Assembly (NCBI GenBank): GCA_040902535.1
Contig: JBBDXD010000001.1
Span: forward strand, 62,001-126,000
DNA length: 64,000 nt
Origin: Dehalococcoidia bacterium
Lineage (GTDB): Bacteria > Chloroflexota > Dehalococcoidia > DSTF01 > JACRBR01
Direction of reading: 5' to 3'
Notes under the pieces: generated by a model
Databases searched by the model: none
Told to the model about the DNA's origin: nothing
The model's input: the letters and a program-made list of their open reading frames with translations, nothing else
Part shown: piece after piece, positions 1 to 9,609 of the stretch
How positions within the stretch are numbered: position 1 is the stretch's first letter
Layout: every line of letters starts with the position of its first letter
Made by a program: the position numbers and the translations under genes

Positions 1-1743
<1,743 letters not shown>

Positions 1744-1753
1744 CGGAGCCATC

Positions 1754-2317
1754 ATGAAGATCGAAACGCATCCGCTCACACCTGATAGATGGGACGACCT
1801 CGACGCGCTCTTCAAGACGAACAGCATCACCCGCAACTGCTGGTGCATGTGGTTCCGTCAGACGACCGACGAAGCACGACGCTTCGGCGGAGCACAGAAC
1901 CGCCACGCATTCCGCAAGATCGTCCAGACCGCCGAAGTACCGCCCGGCATCCTCGCGTATGTCGATGGCAAACCAGCCGGCTGGTGCGCCATCGCACCGC
2001 GCGAGGATTACCCGCGCATCGAGCGCTCGCGCAACGTAAAGCCGATCGATGACGAACCGGCGTGGTCGATCGTCTGCTTCTTCATCGCAAAGGATGCGCG
2101 TGGCGCCGGCCTTTCGCGCCGGCTCACCGATGCCGCCGTCGACCTCGCGCAGAAGCACGGCGCAAAGCTCGTCGAAGCCTATCCCGTCGACCCGGCACAG
2201 GGCCCGCTGACGCCCGATCAGGCCTACTACGGCCTCCAACCCGCCTTCGAGCGCGCCGGCTTCGAAGAAGCGCTGCGCCGCACGCCAAAACGCCCGATCA
2301 TGCGCCGCCGGCTTTAA
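1754..2317 (+). CDS. GNAT family N-acetyltransferase
   Basis: 187 residues, close to a usual single GNAT domain. The early NCWCMWF stretch is typical of a GNAT subgroup annotated only at family level. The acetyl-CoA-binding part is visible as WSIVCFFIAKDARGAGLSRRL, where R-G-A-G-L replaces the consensus Q/R-x-x-G-x-G/A, and a C-terminal FERAGFEE turn follows. The substrate cannot be told from sequence. The gene starts 10 bases after dnaE2 with GGAG just before the ATG, so it is probably cotranscribed with the polymerase. Confidence 0.85.
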   Translation: MKIETHPLTPDRWDDLDALFKTNSITRNCWCMWFRQTTDEARRFGGAQNRHAFRKIVQTAEVPPGILAYVDGKPAGWCAIAPREDYPRIERSRNVKPIDDEPAWSIVCFFIAKDARGAGLSRRLTDAAVDLAQKHGAKLVEAYPVDPAQGPLTPDQAYYGLQPAFERAGFEEALRRTPKRPIMRRRL

Positions 2318-2402
2318 CAGGTCCCTGTAGTGATACGCCCGTTGATCGTCGTTACTCGGCGCTCCGGCTCCCAGTTCGACGGTCAGCTAAGCTAGGGCAA
2401 CG

Positions 2403-3500
2403 ATGACGCGGATCATCCTCCACGCTGACCTCGACGCGTTTTACGCCTCCGTCGAACAGCTCGACAACCCCGACCTGCGCGGCAAGCCCGTGGTCGTCGG
2501 CGGGCCGCCGGAAGCGCGCGGCGTCGTCGCTGCCGCATCATACGAAGCTCGCAGGTTCGGCGTGCGGTCCGCTATGCCGATGTCACGCGCCGTGCGGCTC
2601 TGTCCGGACGCCGTCCGCGTGCCGCCGCGCTTCGACCGCTACATCGAGCTGTCGCGTAAGGTCATGGCGCTATTTCGCGCCGTGACACCGCTCGTCGAGC
2701 CACTGTCGCTGGACGAAGCCTTTCTCGACGTGACCGCTGTCGCGGCCGATGAGGCTGCGGCCGAGGCGATCGCGCGCAACCTCAAGGACGGCGTCCGCGC
2801 GACGACGGGACTAACGCTCTCGATCGGCGTCGGCAGCAACAAGACCGTCGCCAAGATCGCGTCCGACCTGCGCAAGCCAGACGGCCTCGTGGTCGTGCCG
2901 TTCGGCAGTGAGGCAGAGTTCCTGGCGCCGATGCCGATCCGCGCGCTATCCGGCGTGGGGCCCAAGACCGAGGCGGTGTTGCTGCGAGCCGGCATTCGCC
3001 TGGTCGCTGATCTCACGCAACGCTCGGCAGGTGAAATCACGCGTCTCGTCGGTTCGCGCGGCCCGTGGTTGCACGACATCGCACGCGGTATCGATGACCG
3101 GGCGGTCGAGACGAACTCTGAGCGTAAGTCGGTTGGCGCGGAGACCACGTTCGCGCGCGATCTTCCGGATGGCGAGGAACTGCGCGCTGCCCTGCGCGAC
3201 ACGGCCGCGCACGTCGATCAGCGAATGCAGCACGCCGGCGTGCGCGCCCATACGGTCGCGATCAAGCTGCGCTACTCCGACTTCAAGACGATCACGCGCC
3301 AGGCCAGCGCCAAGTCGCCGATCGCGGGCGCCCCTTCGATCGAGAATATGGCGACGCAGCTGCTCGACGCCGTGGTCCACCCTGGTGATTGCTTTCGCCT
3401 GCTCGGGATCCAGTGCTCCAGGCTCACGTCGGACGGCGATCCGCAGGGCCGCCTCTGGGAAGATCAGCCGAACATCAACTCAAGCGAAAAGCACGCTTAG
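2403..3500 (+). CDS. dinB: DNA polymerase IV (Y family)
   Basis: 365 residues, normal for DinB. The N-terminal ILHADLDAFYASVEQ carries the first catalytic Asp pair, and SLDEAFLDVT carries the second acidic pair. The loop with A-A-S-Y-E-A-R-R-F-G-V follows the Y-family pattern, the helix-hairpin-helix is at ALSGVGPKTEAVL, and the little-finger domain follows. The last residues (NINSSEKHA) do not show a clear beta-clamp-binding QxxLF motif. Translesion polymerase making -1 frameshifts and bypassing N2-dG adducts. It ends with a 4-base convergent overlap with the methyltransferase on the other strand. Confidence 0.95.
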   Translation: MTRIILHADLDAFYASVEQLDNPDLRGKPVVVGGPPEARGVVAAASYEARRFGVRSAMPMSRAVRLCPDAVRVPPRFDRYIELSRKVMALFRAVTPLVEPLSLDEAFLDVTAVAADEAAAEAIARNLKDGVRATTGLTLSIGVGSNKTVAKIASDLRKPDGLVVVPFGSEAEFLAPMPIRALSGVGPKTEAVLLRAGIRLVADLTQRSAGEITRLVGSRGPWLHDIARGIDDRAVETNSERKSVGAETTFARDLPDGEELRAALRDTAAHVDQRMQHAGVRAHTVAIKLRYSDFKTITRQASAKSPIAGAPSIENMATQLLDAVVHPGDCFRLLGIQCSRLTSDGDPQGRLWEDQPNINSSEKHA

Positions 3501-4339
3501 CCGGCCATCGCATCCAGGCGGCGCTGTGCGATCGCCGCATATTCGGGGACGCTCTCGATGAGCAGCCAGTCGCGATCATGCTTCGCCGCTGCAAGAGCCA
3601 GCGTGCCGGCGCCGCCGAACGGGTCGAGTAGCAGCTCCCCCGGCTGCGAGGCCAACAGCACCGCACGCTCGAGCAATGCCAATGGCTTTTGTGACGGATG
3701 CTTGCCCTCGGCGCGCTCCTTACCCGGCGTCACAGGAAACTGCCAGAGGTTGCGCATCTGCTTGCCCTCATTCATCTCCTTGGCAAGCCAGTAGTTGAAT
3801 GTCCATCCCGTCGCCTTCGCCGGTGTTTCGTTTACCGCCCAGATGATCTGTTCGGTGCTCTCGGTGAGCGTGCGCGCCGTGATGTTCGGCTGCGCGTTCG
3901 GCTTGAACCACACGACCGAGTTGAGAATGCGGCGTTCCAGCCAGTTCTGCAGGATGAAGCCGAGCTGGTAGATGTTGTGGTACGTGCCGAAGACCAGGAT
4001 ATTCCCGTTCGGCTTCACGACGCGGCACACTTCGGCGAGCCAGGCGCGGTTGAACTCGAAGAACTCGTCTTTGCTGAACGCGTCCCACGTCTCTTGCATC
4101 GTCACGTGCGATGAGAACGCCCATCCGAGTCCGCTCTTGCTCTTGCGACCGCTGCCCGAGCCAATGTTGAAGGGCGGGTCGACGACGCAATGGTCAATGC
4201 AGTGGTCCGGCCACGCGCGCATGACATCCAGGCAGTCGCCTGTGATCAAGCGATTCACATCGGGCCGCGGCGATAGACGCGCGGGAGGCGGCGGCGCCGC
4301 GCGCCGTGATGAACTGCGAGTCGAGACCTTCGTGACCAT
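3497..4339 (-). CDS. Site-specific DNA methyltransferase, beta class (orphan)
   Basis: About 280 residues. Motif IV (VVDPPFNIGSG) comes early and the SAM-binding motif (LLDPFGGAGTLALAA) late, the order of beta-class N6-adenine or N4-cytosine methyltransferases such as the CcrM/HinfI group. HPSQKPLALLERAV is the usual motif X region just before motif I. I chose the ATG at 4339 (MVTKVSTRSS) rather than the upstream one at 4393 because the extra 18 residues look non-coding. No endonuclease gene is next to it, so it is a solitary methylase, perhaps for regulation, repair timing or as a relic. DPPF would allow either N6-adenine or N4-cytosine chemistry. Confidence 0.88.
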   Translation of the reverse strand: MVTKVSTRSSSRRAAPPPPARLSPRPDVNRLITGDCLDVMRAWPDHCIDHCVVDPPFNIGSGSGRKSKSGLGWAFSSHVTMQETWDAFSKDEFFEFNRAWLAEVCRVVKPNGNILVFGTYHNIYQLGFILQNWLERRILNSVVWFKPNAQPNITARTLTESTEQIIWAVNETPAKATGWTFNYWLAKEMNEGKQMRNLWQFPVTPGKERAEGKHPSQKPLALLERAVLLASQPGELLLDPFGGAGTLALAAAKHDRDWLLIESVPEYAAIAQRRLDAMAG

Positions 4340-4440
4340 GGCAGGCATTAGATCAGCGTTATGATCACCAAACCATACGGGAAAACCCTGCATTCCGCCT
4401 GCGCCAGCGGTTCGATGTCAACCGATAGAATGCGCACCGT

Positions 4441-4767
4441 ATGGGAGAACCTCGCACGCTCGCGGATCTGATCGATGAAGTCCGTAAGGGCCTCATCTGC
4501 GACCGCTGCGGACGCTACGTCGGCTCACTCGCCGAGAAGACGTACCTGCCGCCGGCGTACGCGGTCGCCGTCTCCAAAGACCGGCTCGACGACGAGGTCG
4601 GGGCACTGATCGCTTTCGAGAGGCACATAATCGAGCGCCTGCGCCGCGGCAACTTCGTCATTCGCCATCCCCAGAAGGACGGCCGTTGCGTCTCGATTCA
4701 GGAGTGGCTCGCCGACGACGACGAAGAAGAAGACGATGAGGATAGCGCCGCAGCCGTCAGCGAGTAG
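4441..4767 (+). CDS. Small zinc-knuckle-like acidic protein, unknown
   Basis: 108 residues that I do not recognise. One CxxC pair (ICDRCGRY) sits near residue 20, and the tail is very acidic (DDDEEEDDEDSAAA). A TAGAAT box lies 10-15 bases before the ATG, with no clear Shine-Dalgarno, so a leaderless message is possible. Coding signs are codon-like composition and a tight fit between the methyltransferase and the HD-GYP gene, whose stop is one base away on the other strand. Confidence 0.7.
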   Translation: MGEPRTLADLIDEVRKGLICDRCGRYVGSLAEKTYLPPAYAVAVSKDRLDDEVGALIAFERHIIERLRRGNFVIRHPQKDGRCVSIQEWLADDDEEEDDEDSAAAVSE

Positions 4768-4768
4768 C

Positions 4769-5467
4769 TCAGGCCGCCCGCTGACGCTCCTGCGGAAGCT
4801 CGGGGCCCCTGCCCGTGAGCTGGTTCACGCGCACCATCGACACGAATGACCTGACCAGGTACGGGTCGAACTGCGATCCCGCATTTCGATCGAGTTCTTC
4901 GAGCGCGACCTCCTCGCCGCGCGCCACGCGGTACGGCGTGTCCATGATCATCGCGGCGTATGCGTCGGCGATGGTCATGATGCGCGCCGCGAGCGGGATC
5001 TTCTTCTCGGATAACCCCCGCGGATAACCGGTGCCATCCCAACGCTCGTGGTGAAAGAGCACGACCTCGAGCACGACCTGCGACATCCAGCGCGGGCTGA
5101 TCTTCAGGATGTCCCAGTCCCGCAGCAGCTCGTAGCCGGTCGACACGTGGTTCTGCATCATCATCATCTCGGCGTTCGAGAGCGGCCCCTGCTTGACCAG
5201 CACGTTCTCGGGCACCGAGATCTTGCCCAAGTCGTAGACGTGTCCCCCTACCCAGAGCGCCGCGATGGTGTCGTACGGCAGGTCCTGGCGGTTTGCGAGC
5301 TGCACGGCATATTCCGTCGCCAGCCCCGCGTGATGCCCCGAGTAGTTGTCCTTGCTATCGAGCTTGTCCCGCCATGTCCCCAGGAGCCCCCGGACCCGCT
5401 CCCACGTATCCTGCGGCCACAGCGAAATCAGCAGATCGACGACGGAGTTCATCTCCGGGACACTCAT
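4769..5467 (-). CDS. HD-GYP domain protein with altered HD motif
   Basis: 232 residues from the ATG at 5467, preceded by GGGGAG at a good distance; an upstream in-frame ATG at 5557 would add 30 residues of poor protein character. Family: c-di-GMP (or cGAMP) phosphodiesterases. The second half has the GYP signature HHERWDGTGYPRGLSEKKIP and the DAYAAMI stretch. The first metal-binding motif, normally HDxGK, reads HVYDLGKIS: the His of HD is Tyr (TAC where CAC is expected) while Asp and Gly-Lys remain. A His stands three residues earlier in the aligned block. Catalysis may be lost and the protein may act as a binding sensor. There is no receiver, PAS or membrane segment. Confidence 0.88.
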   Translation of the reverse strand: MSVPEMNSVVDLLISLWPQDTWERVRGLLGTWRDKLDSKDNYSGHHAGLATEYAVQLANRQDLPYDTIAALWVGGHVYDLGKISVPENVLVKQGPLSNAEMMMMQNHVSTGYELLRDWDILKISPRWMSQVVLEVVLFHHERWDGTGYPRGLSEKKIPLAARIMTIADAYAAMIMDTPYRVARGEEVALEELDRNAGSQFDPYLVRSFVSMVRVNQLTGRGPELPQERQRAA

Positions 5468-5633
5468 GCGGGCACTCCCCAACCGCCTGGGCGCGCAACA
5501 GCGCCCGTACTGCAGAGTAGGTATCGGCAGCGGCCAGGCACGCTTGCAATGGGCCACGAGTTATGTCTTGTAAACCATTCCGGCGTCAACTTCACAGTTT
5601 GGCCATAGAACACGACTATCGGAGCGTAGTACA

Positions 5634-5840
5634 ATGCTCGTGGAGAGGTGTATGAACGCCCCCGACGGCAAGGAAGACCGCACGGCGGCGCCTCAGCGTG
5701 CCCGCGAGGTGCGGATGGGTGAACCGGTGTGCCCTCGTTGCCGTAAGAACTTTACCGCCAGTTATTGGAGCGGCGGGGTGATGGTCCAGGCGCGCTGCCT
5801 GAGTTGTGACCTCAAGTGGCCCCTGCCGGACGTCGTCTGA
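5634..5840 (+). CDS. Small zinc-ribbon protein
   Basis: 68 residues (62 from the second ATG at 5652, which follows GGAGAGG closely). Two CxxC knuckles, PVCPRCRKNF and RCLSCDLKW, about 20 residues apart, form a zinc ribbon of the kind seen in nucleic-acid-binding or rubredoxin-like mini-proteins. A TACAAT box overlaps the first ATG, which favours the second start. The gene stands alone ahead of the sigma factor gene. Function unknown. Confidence 0.65.
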   Translation: MLVERCMNAPDGKEDRTAAPQRAREVRMGEPVCPRCRKNFTASYWSGGVMVQARCLSCDLKWPLPDVV

Positions 5841-5950
5841 GCGCTCTGGCTCCCCGGTCACACGGTCACGCGCGTTCCGAAGCCGCTTCCAGCCGGACTG
5901 GCATCAAGATCCCCCTTCCCCAGCCGGGTGGGCTGAATTCCAGGTGAGAG

Positions 5951-7354
5951 ATGGCGAAAACTAAAACCGCAGTAAAAGAGATCGCGCCCGATGAAGTAGC
6001 GCGCAACAAGGGTGAGCTGAAGGCGACTCCGCCGCTTCCCATTGTCGCGCCCAAACCCGAAACCACGACGGAAGAACCGGTCGGCGAAACGCCGGACTCC
6101 GTTGAGCTGTACCTCAATGAGATCGCCCGCTACAAGCTCCTGCGGCCGGAAGAGGAGGTCTCGCTCGCCAAGGAGATAGAAAACGGCCGCATCCTCGATG
6201 AGCTGACTGAAGTGCTGATGGAGGAGCAGGGCTCGGCGCCTTCCATCGAGCAGGTCATCGTCCGCTTCCTCGGCGAAGTGCGCGATGGACTGTCATTGGT
6301 ACGACGCTCGCGCACGCTGAAGGGTTTCCCGCAGCGCGGCGCCTACTGGGATCAACTTCACTTCTCCCAGCTTGAGGACTACATCCAGAACAGGCTCGAG
6401 GAGGGCTTCGAGGACGCAATCGCGGCCGCCACAAAGAAGCAGGTCGCCGACGTGCGCCGCCTGCTCATCACGCTCGCCGTCGCCCAGCGCATCTTGCCTG
6501 AAACCACGGAAAAAGCCTTCAACGAAGCGGTCGGGCTCATCCAGAAGGGCGTCACCCGTCCGACGGATCGCTCACTGGCAGCGCGGCTGCGTGTCCTGCT
6601 CCCCGTGATCCTCGTCGCGCGCGAACGCTCGCAGCGGGCGGAAGAGCACATGGTGAACGCCAACCTGCGGCTCGTCGTCAGCGTGGCGAAGAAGTATGCC
6701 GGCCGCGGCATGCCGCTGATGGATCTCATCCAGGAGGGCAACGGCGGCCTCATGCGCGCCGTCGAAAAGTTTGAACACCGGCGTGGTTTCCGCTTCAGCA
6801 CGTACGCGACGTGGTGGATTCGCCAGGCCGTCGGGCGGGCGATCGCCGACAAGGGTCGCACGATCCGCTTGCCGATCCACATCACGGAGCTGATCTCGAA
6901 GTACTCCCAGGCCCGCGAGCGGCTGTTCCAGCGTCTCGGGCGCGAACCGAAGACCACCGAGCTTTCCAAGCTTATGGGCATGCCGCCGGACAAAGTGCGG
7001 GAGGCCGCACGTGCGCTTCGCCAGTCGGTCGTCTCGCTCGAGACGCCTGTGGGTGAGGAAGAGGAAGGCACACTGGGCAGCGTCCTGGAGGACGTCATGG
7101 CGCCCTCGCCGGAAGAGGAAGCTGCTCGCCAACTCTTGCGGGAGCGTGTGCGCTCCGCGCTCGACGTCCTCACGCCCCGCGAGCGCACGGTGATCGAACT
7201 GCGCTTCGGCATCAAGGACGGCCGCCCGCGCACGCTCGACATCGTCGGAAACGAACTCGGCGTCACGCGAGAGCGCGCCCGTCAGATCGAAGCGCAGGCG
7301 CTCGACAAGCTGCGCCGCTCGAACGGCAACCTCCGCGGCGAAGGCGACTTCTAG
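5951..7354 (+). CDS. rpoD: RNA polymerase sigma-70 factor, RpoD/SigA type
   Basis: 467 residues. A short region 1.1-like Lys/Glu-rich N-terminus (1-40) precedes region 1.2 ([19 protein letters not shown]), then a non-conserved insert of about 140 residues. Region 2 follows ([34 protein letters not shown]), then region 3 ([20 protein letters not shown]) and region 4 with the helix-turn-helix ([20 protein letters not shown]). This is the layout of primary or primary-like group 2 factors. Region 2.2 reads [16 protein letters not shown], where Gly replaces a nearly invariant Ile, so it may be an alternative primary-like factor. AGGTGAGAG precedes the ATG. The gene appears monocistronic. Confidence 0.93.
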   Translation: MAKTKTAVKEIAPDEVARNKGELKATPPLPIVAPKPETTTEEPVGETPDSVELYLNEIARYKLLRPEEEVSLAKEIENGRILDELTEVLMEEQGSAPSIEQVIVRFLGEVRDGLSLVRRSRTLKGFPQRGAYWDQLHFSQLEDYIQNRLEEGFEDAIAAATKKQVADVRRLLITLAVAQRILPETTEKAFNEAVGLIQKGVTRPTDRSLAARLRVLLPVILVARERSQRAEEHMVNANLRLVVSVAKKYAGRGMPLMDLIQEGNGGLMRAVEKFEHRRGFRFSTYATWWIRQAVGRAIADKGRTIRLPIHITELISKYSQARERLFQRLGREPKTTELSKLMGMPPDKVREAARALRQSVVSLETPVGEEEEGTLGSVLEDVMAPSPEEEAARQLLRERVRSALDVLTPRERTVIELRFGIKDGRPRTLDIVGNELGVTRERARQIEAQALDKLRRSNGNLRGEGDF

Positions 7355-7586
7355 CCGGTCGGTCGCCGCGCGCTTGCCGAGCCATCACGCCTTGTGGCAA
7401 TGGTTCATTCGTACCTGCCTGGCTGACCCCGCTCTGGCTACGCTTAGGTCGAATGCGGCGCGGTTGACAGAACATTTGTCCGCCAATCGCACCCCGCTAC
7501 GTATACTCGAAGACGTAACGGACGCGATTCGATCGACCGCAACTCAGGCAACAGTGGCCCCCCGCAGGCCGGAGAATCGAGAAGCG

Positions 7587-9503
7587 ATGGTACTTGGCAA
7601 ACTGAGAATCGCCGGCGTTCCCGACGACGAACAAGACTCCATCTTCTCGCCCGAAGATCCGCTCACGTTCCCGGAACTTCTGGAGGTTCAGCGACGCAAG
7701 TTTGGCCAGAAGATCCTGGTGCAGACGAAGGTGCGCCGCGAGTGGCGTCGTTATAGCCACGCGGAAACCTATGCGCAGGCGTATGCGATCGCAGCCGGGC
7801 TCAACGACATCGGACTCCGGCAGGGCGATCGGGTCGCCATCATCCTCGAGAACAGCCCCGAATGGGTCTTCTCGTACTACGGCATCGTCCTGAACGGTGC
7901 GATCGCCGTGCCGATCTACTACGACCTCAAGCCGCCGGAAGTCGAAGCGATGCTGCAGCACGCGTCGCCAACCATGGCCGTCGTCTCCGCAAAGGTGCTG
8001 CCGAAAATGCGTGCGCTGCTCCGCGACGTGCGCACCATCATCGTCGTCCCTGATCCCGCAGCGCGCGCCGGCGTGCCCGAACAGGACGACGCCCGTCAAG
8101 ACATCGTGTCCTTCGATGCCTTGACGCAACACGCCAACGCCGCGGCGCGCGCGCAGGTGGCGGCGCTCACGATCAGTCCCGACGACGTCGCGTCAATCGT
8201 GTTCACGTCCGGTACGTCGGGCGGCGCGAAGGGCGTCATGCTCACGCACCGCAACTTCATGGCGAATCTGCAGCAGGTCAGACGGTCGATCCCCTTCAAC
8301 GAACGGGACCGGCTTGTCATGGTGCTGCCCCTCCACCATGCGTTCCCCTTCACGGTGACGGTCGTCGTCGCGCCCTACGTCGGCGGTGAGGTCACCTTCG
8401 AGAACGACCTGCGCCGCATCCGCGACCGCATGGCCGAGGTGAAGCCGACGCTCTTCCTGGGCGTGCCGGCCCTCTTCGAGGTGATGTACCGGAACATCAT
8501 CCACGGCATCGAGACGCAAGGACGCCTCGAGCAGTTCCAGCGCGGCCTGCGCATCGTCGAGGCGACGAAGCAGCGCACGGGCGTGAACATCGGCCGGATC
8601 GTCTTCCGCGAACTCCACAAGCGCCTCGGCGGCAGCCTGCGTTTCATGGTGAGCGGCGGCGCGGCGTTGAACCCCCAGGTTGCGCGGGACTTCGCCATGC
8701 TCGGAGTCCAGATCCTGCAGGGTTGGGGCCTCAGCGAAGCCGCACCTGTGCTCTCCGTGCAGCGCTGGAATCCACGCAAGTTCTACCTGTCGAATCACTA
8801 CGAAGATCACGTGGGCTCGATCGGCGAGCCGCTCGACGGGGTTGAGATAGCGCTCATCGACGTGCCCGAAAAGGAGTTGTACGTCCACCTGCACGGCGAG
8901 GGTGAGTTGATCGCGCGCGGTGAGAACATCACACCCGGCTACTGGAACGGCGAGGATGAAAGCCGCGCCATCAAGGTGGGCGGCTGGCTACGCACGGGCG
9001 ATGTCGGCCGGATCGATGAAGATGGTCACATCTGGATCACTGGCCGGAGCAAGTTCGTCATTGTCCTCGATTCCGGCGAGAAGGTGCACCCGGATGAGCT
9101 CGAAGAGAAACTGGAACTGCATCCGTTGATCGAAGACATCGTCGTGATGGGCCGCAAGTCCCGTGGCAAGACGCAGATCGTCGCCGTCGTCTACCCGAAC
9201 CGCGATGCGGCGCTCGAGACCCTCCGTGGTGTGTTCGACGAGACGGATATCCGGCGCGCCGTCCAGGAAGCGATACGCGAACAGGAGGCGGACATCGCGC
9301 AGTACAAGCGGATCAGCGAGTTCATGCTCACCGATGCGCCGCTGCCCCGCACGCCGATTCGCAAGGTCATGCGCGGTCACATCGCCGATAGCTATAGCTT
9401 CAACGTCAATCGTTGGGCCGAGAGCTGGCGCGACTTCCTCGCCGCGTCGAGCGCTCCCGCGGATGCCGTCGAGTCGGAAGAGGAAGCAGCGCTCAGCGTC
9501 TAA
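7587..9503 (+). CDS. Long-chain fatty acid-CoA ligase (AMP-forming)
   Basis: 638 residues from the ATG at 7587 (GGAGA at 7571-7575); the frame stays open upstream to an ATG at 7374, but that extension is not protein-like. ANL superfamily. The P-loop-like A3 motif is VFTSGTSGGAKGVMLTHRN, A5 is GWGLSEAAPV, and A7/A8 is LRTGDVGRIDEDGHIWITGR, with a hinge Lys region K-F-V-I-V. The catalytic C-terminal Lys is in TPIRKVMR, as in FadD-like long-chain enzymes. It activates fatty acids for beta-oxidation or lipid synthesis. A strong hairpin terminator follows. It probably supplies substrates for the MaoC/SDR operon 4.6 kb away, which is inference. Confidence 0.92.
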   Translation: MVLGKLRIAGVPDDEQDSIFSPEDPLTFPELLEVQRRKFGQKILVQTKVRREWRRYSHAETYAQAYAIAAGLNDIGLRQGDRVAIILENSPEWVFSYYGIVLNGAIAVPIYYDLKPPEVEAMLQHASPTMAVVSAKVLPKMRALLRDVRTIIVVPDPAARAGVPEQDDARQDIVSFDALTQHANAAARAQVAALTISPDDVASIVFTSGTSGGAKGVMLTHRNFMANLQQVRRSIPFNERDRLVMVLPLHHAFPFTVTVVVAPYVGGEVTFENDLRRIRDRMAEVKPTLFLGVPALFEVMYRNIIHGIETQGRLEQFQRGLRIVEATKQRTGVNIGRIVFRELHKRLGGSLRFMVSGGAALNPQVARDFAMLGVQILQGWGLSEAAPVLSVQRWNPRKFYLSNHYEDHVGSIGEPLDGVEIALIDVPEKELYVHLHGEGELIARGENITPGYWNGEDESRAIKVGGWLRTGDVGRIDEDGHIWITGRSKFVIVLDSGEKVHPDELEEKLELHPLIEDIVVMGRKSRGKTQIVAVVYPNRDAALETLRGVFDETDIRRAVQEAIREQEADIAQYKRISEFMLTDAPLPRTPIRKVMRGHIADSYSFNVNRWAESWRDFLAASSAPADAVESEEEAALSV

Positions 9504-9555
9504 CCGCGCAAAGCAGGCCGGGTGAGCCTCACGCGCGGTGGTTGCGCAAGCACGA

Positions 9556-9582
9556 AAGAGGGAGCGCACTGCGCTCCCTCTT
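9556..9582. terminator. Bidirectional intrinsic terminator
   Basis: A perfect 12-bp inverted repeat (AAGAGGGAGCGC / GCGCTCCCTCTT) with a 3-base loop. A T-rich run (GTTTGTT) follows on the plus side and TTTCG on the minus side. It lies between the convergent ends of the acyl-CoA ligase and the pyrophosphatase and probably ends both transcripts. Confidence 0.85.
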
Positions 9583-9609
9583 GTTTGTTGGTCGGCGTTG
9601 CTGTCCTGA

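Noticed and set aside
7464-7507. TTGACA and TATACT upstream of the acyl-CoA ligase
   Set aside because: The spacer is 32 bases, far too long for a sigma-70 promoter. A similar TTGACG-32-TATAGT before the kinase at 55237 was noticed, but two cases do not make a motif.
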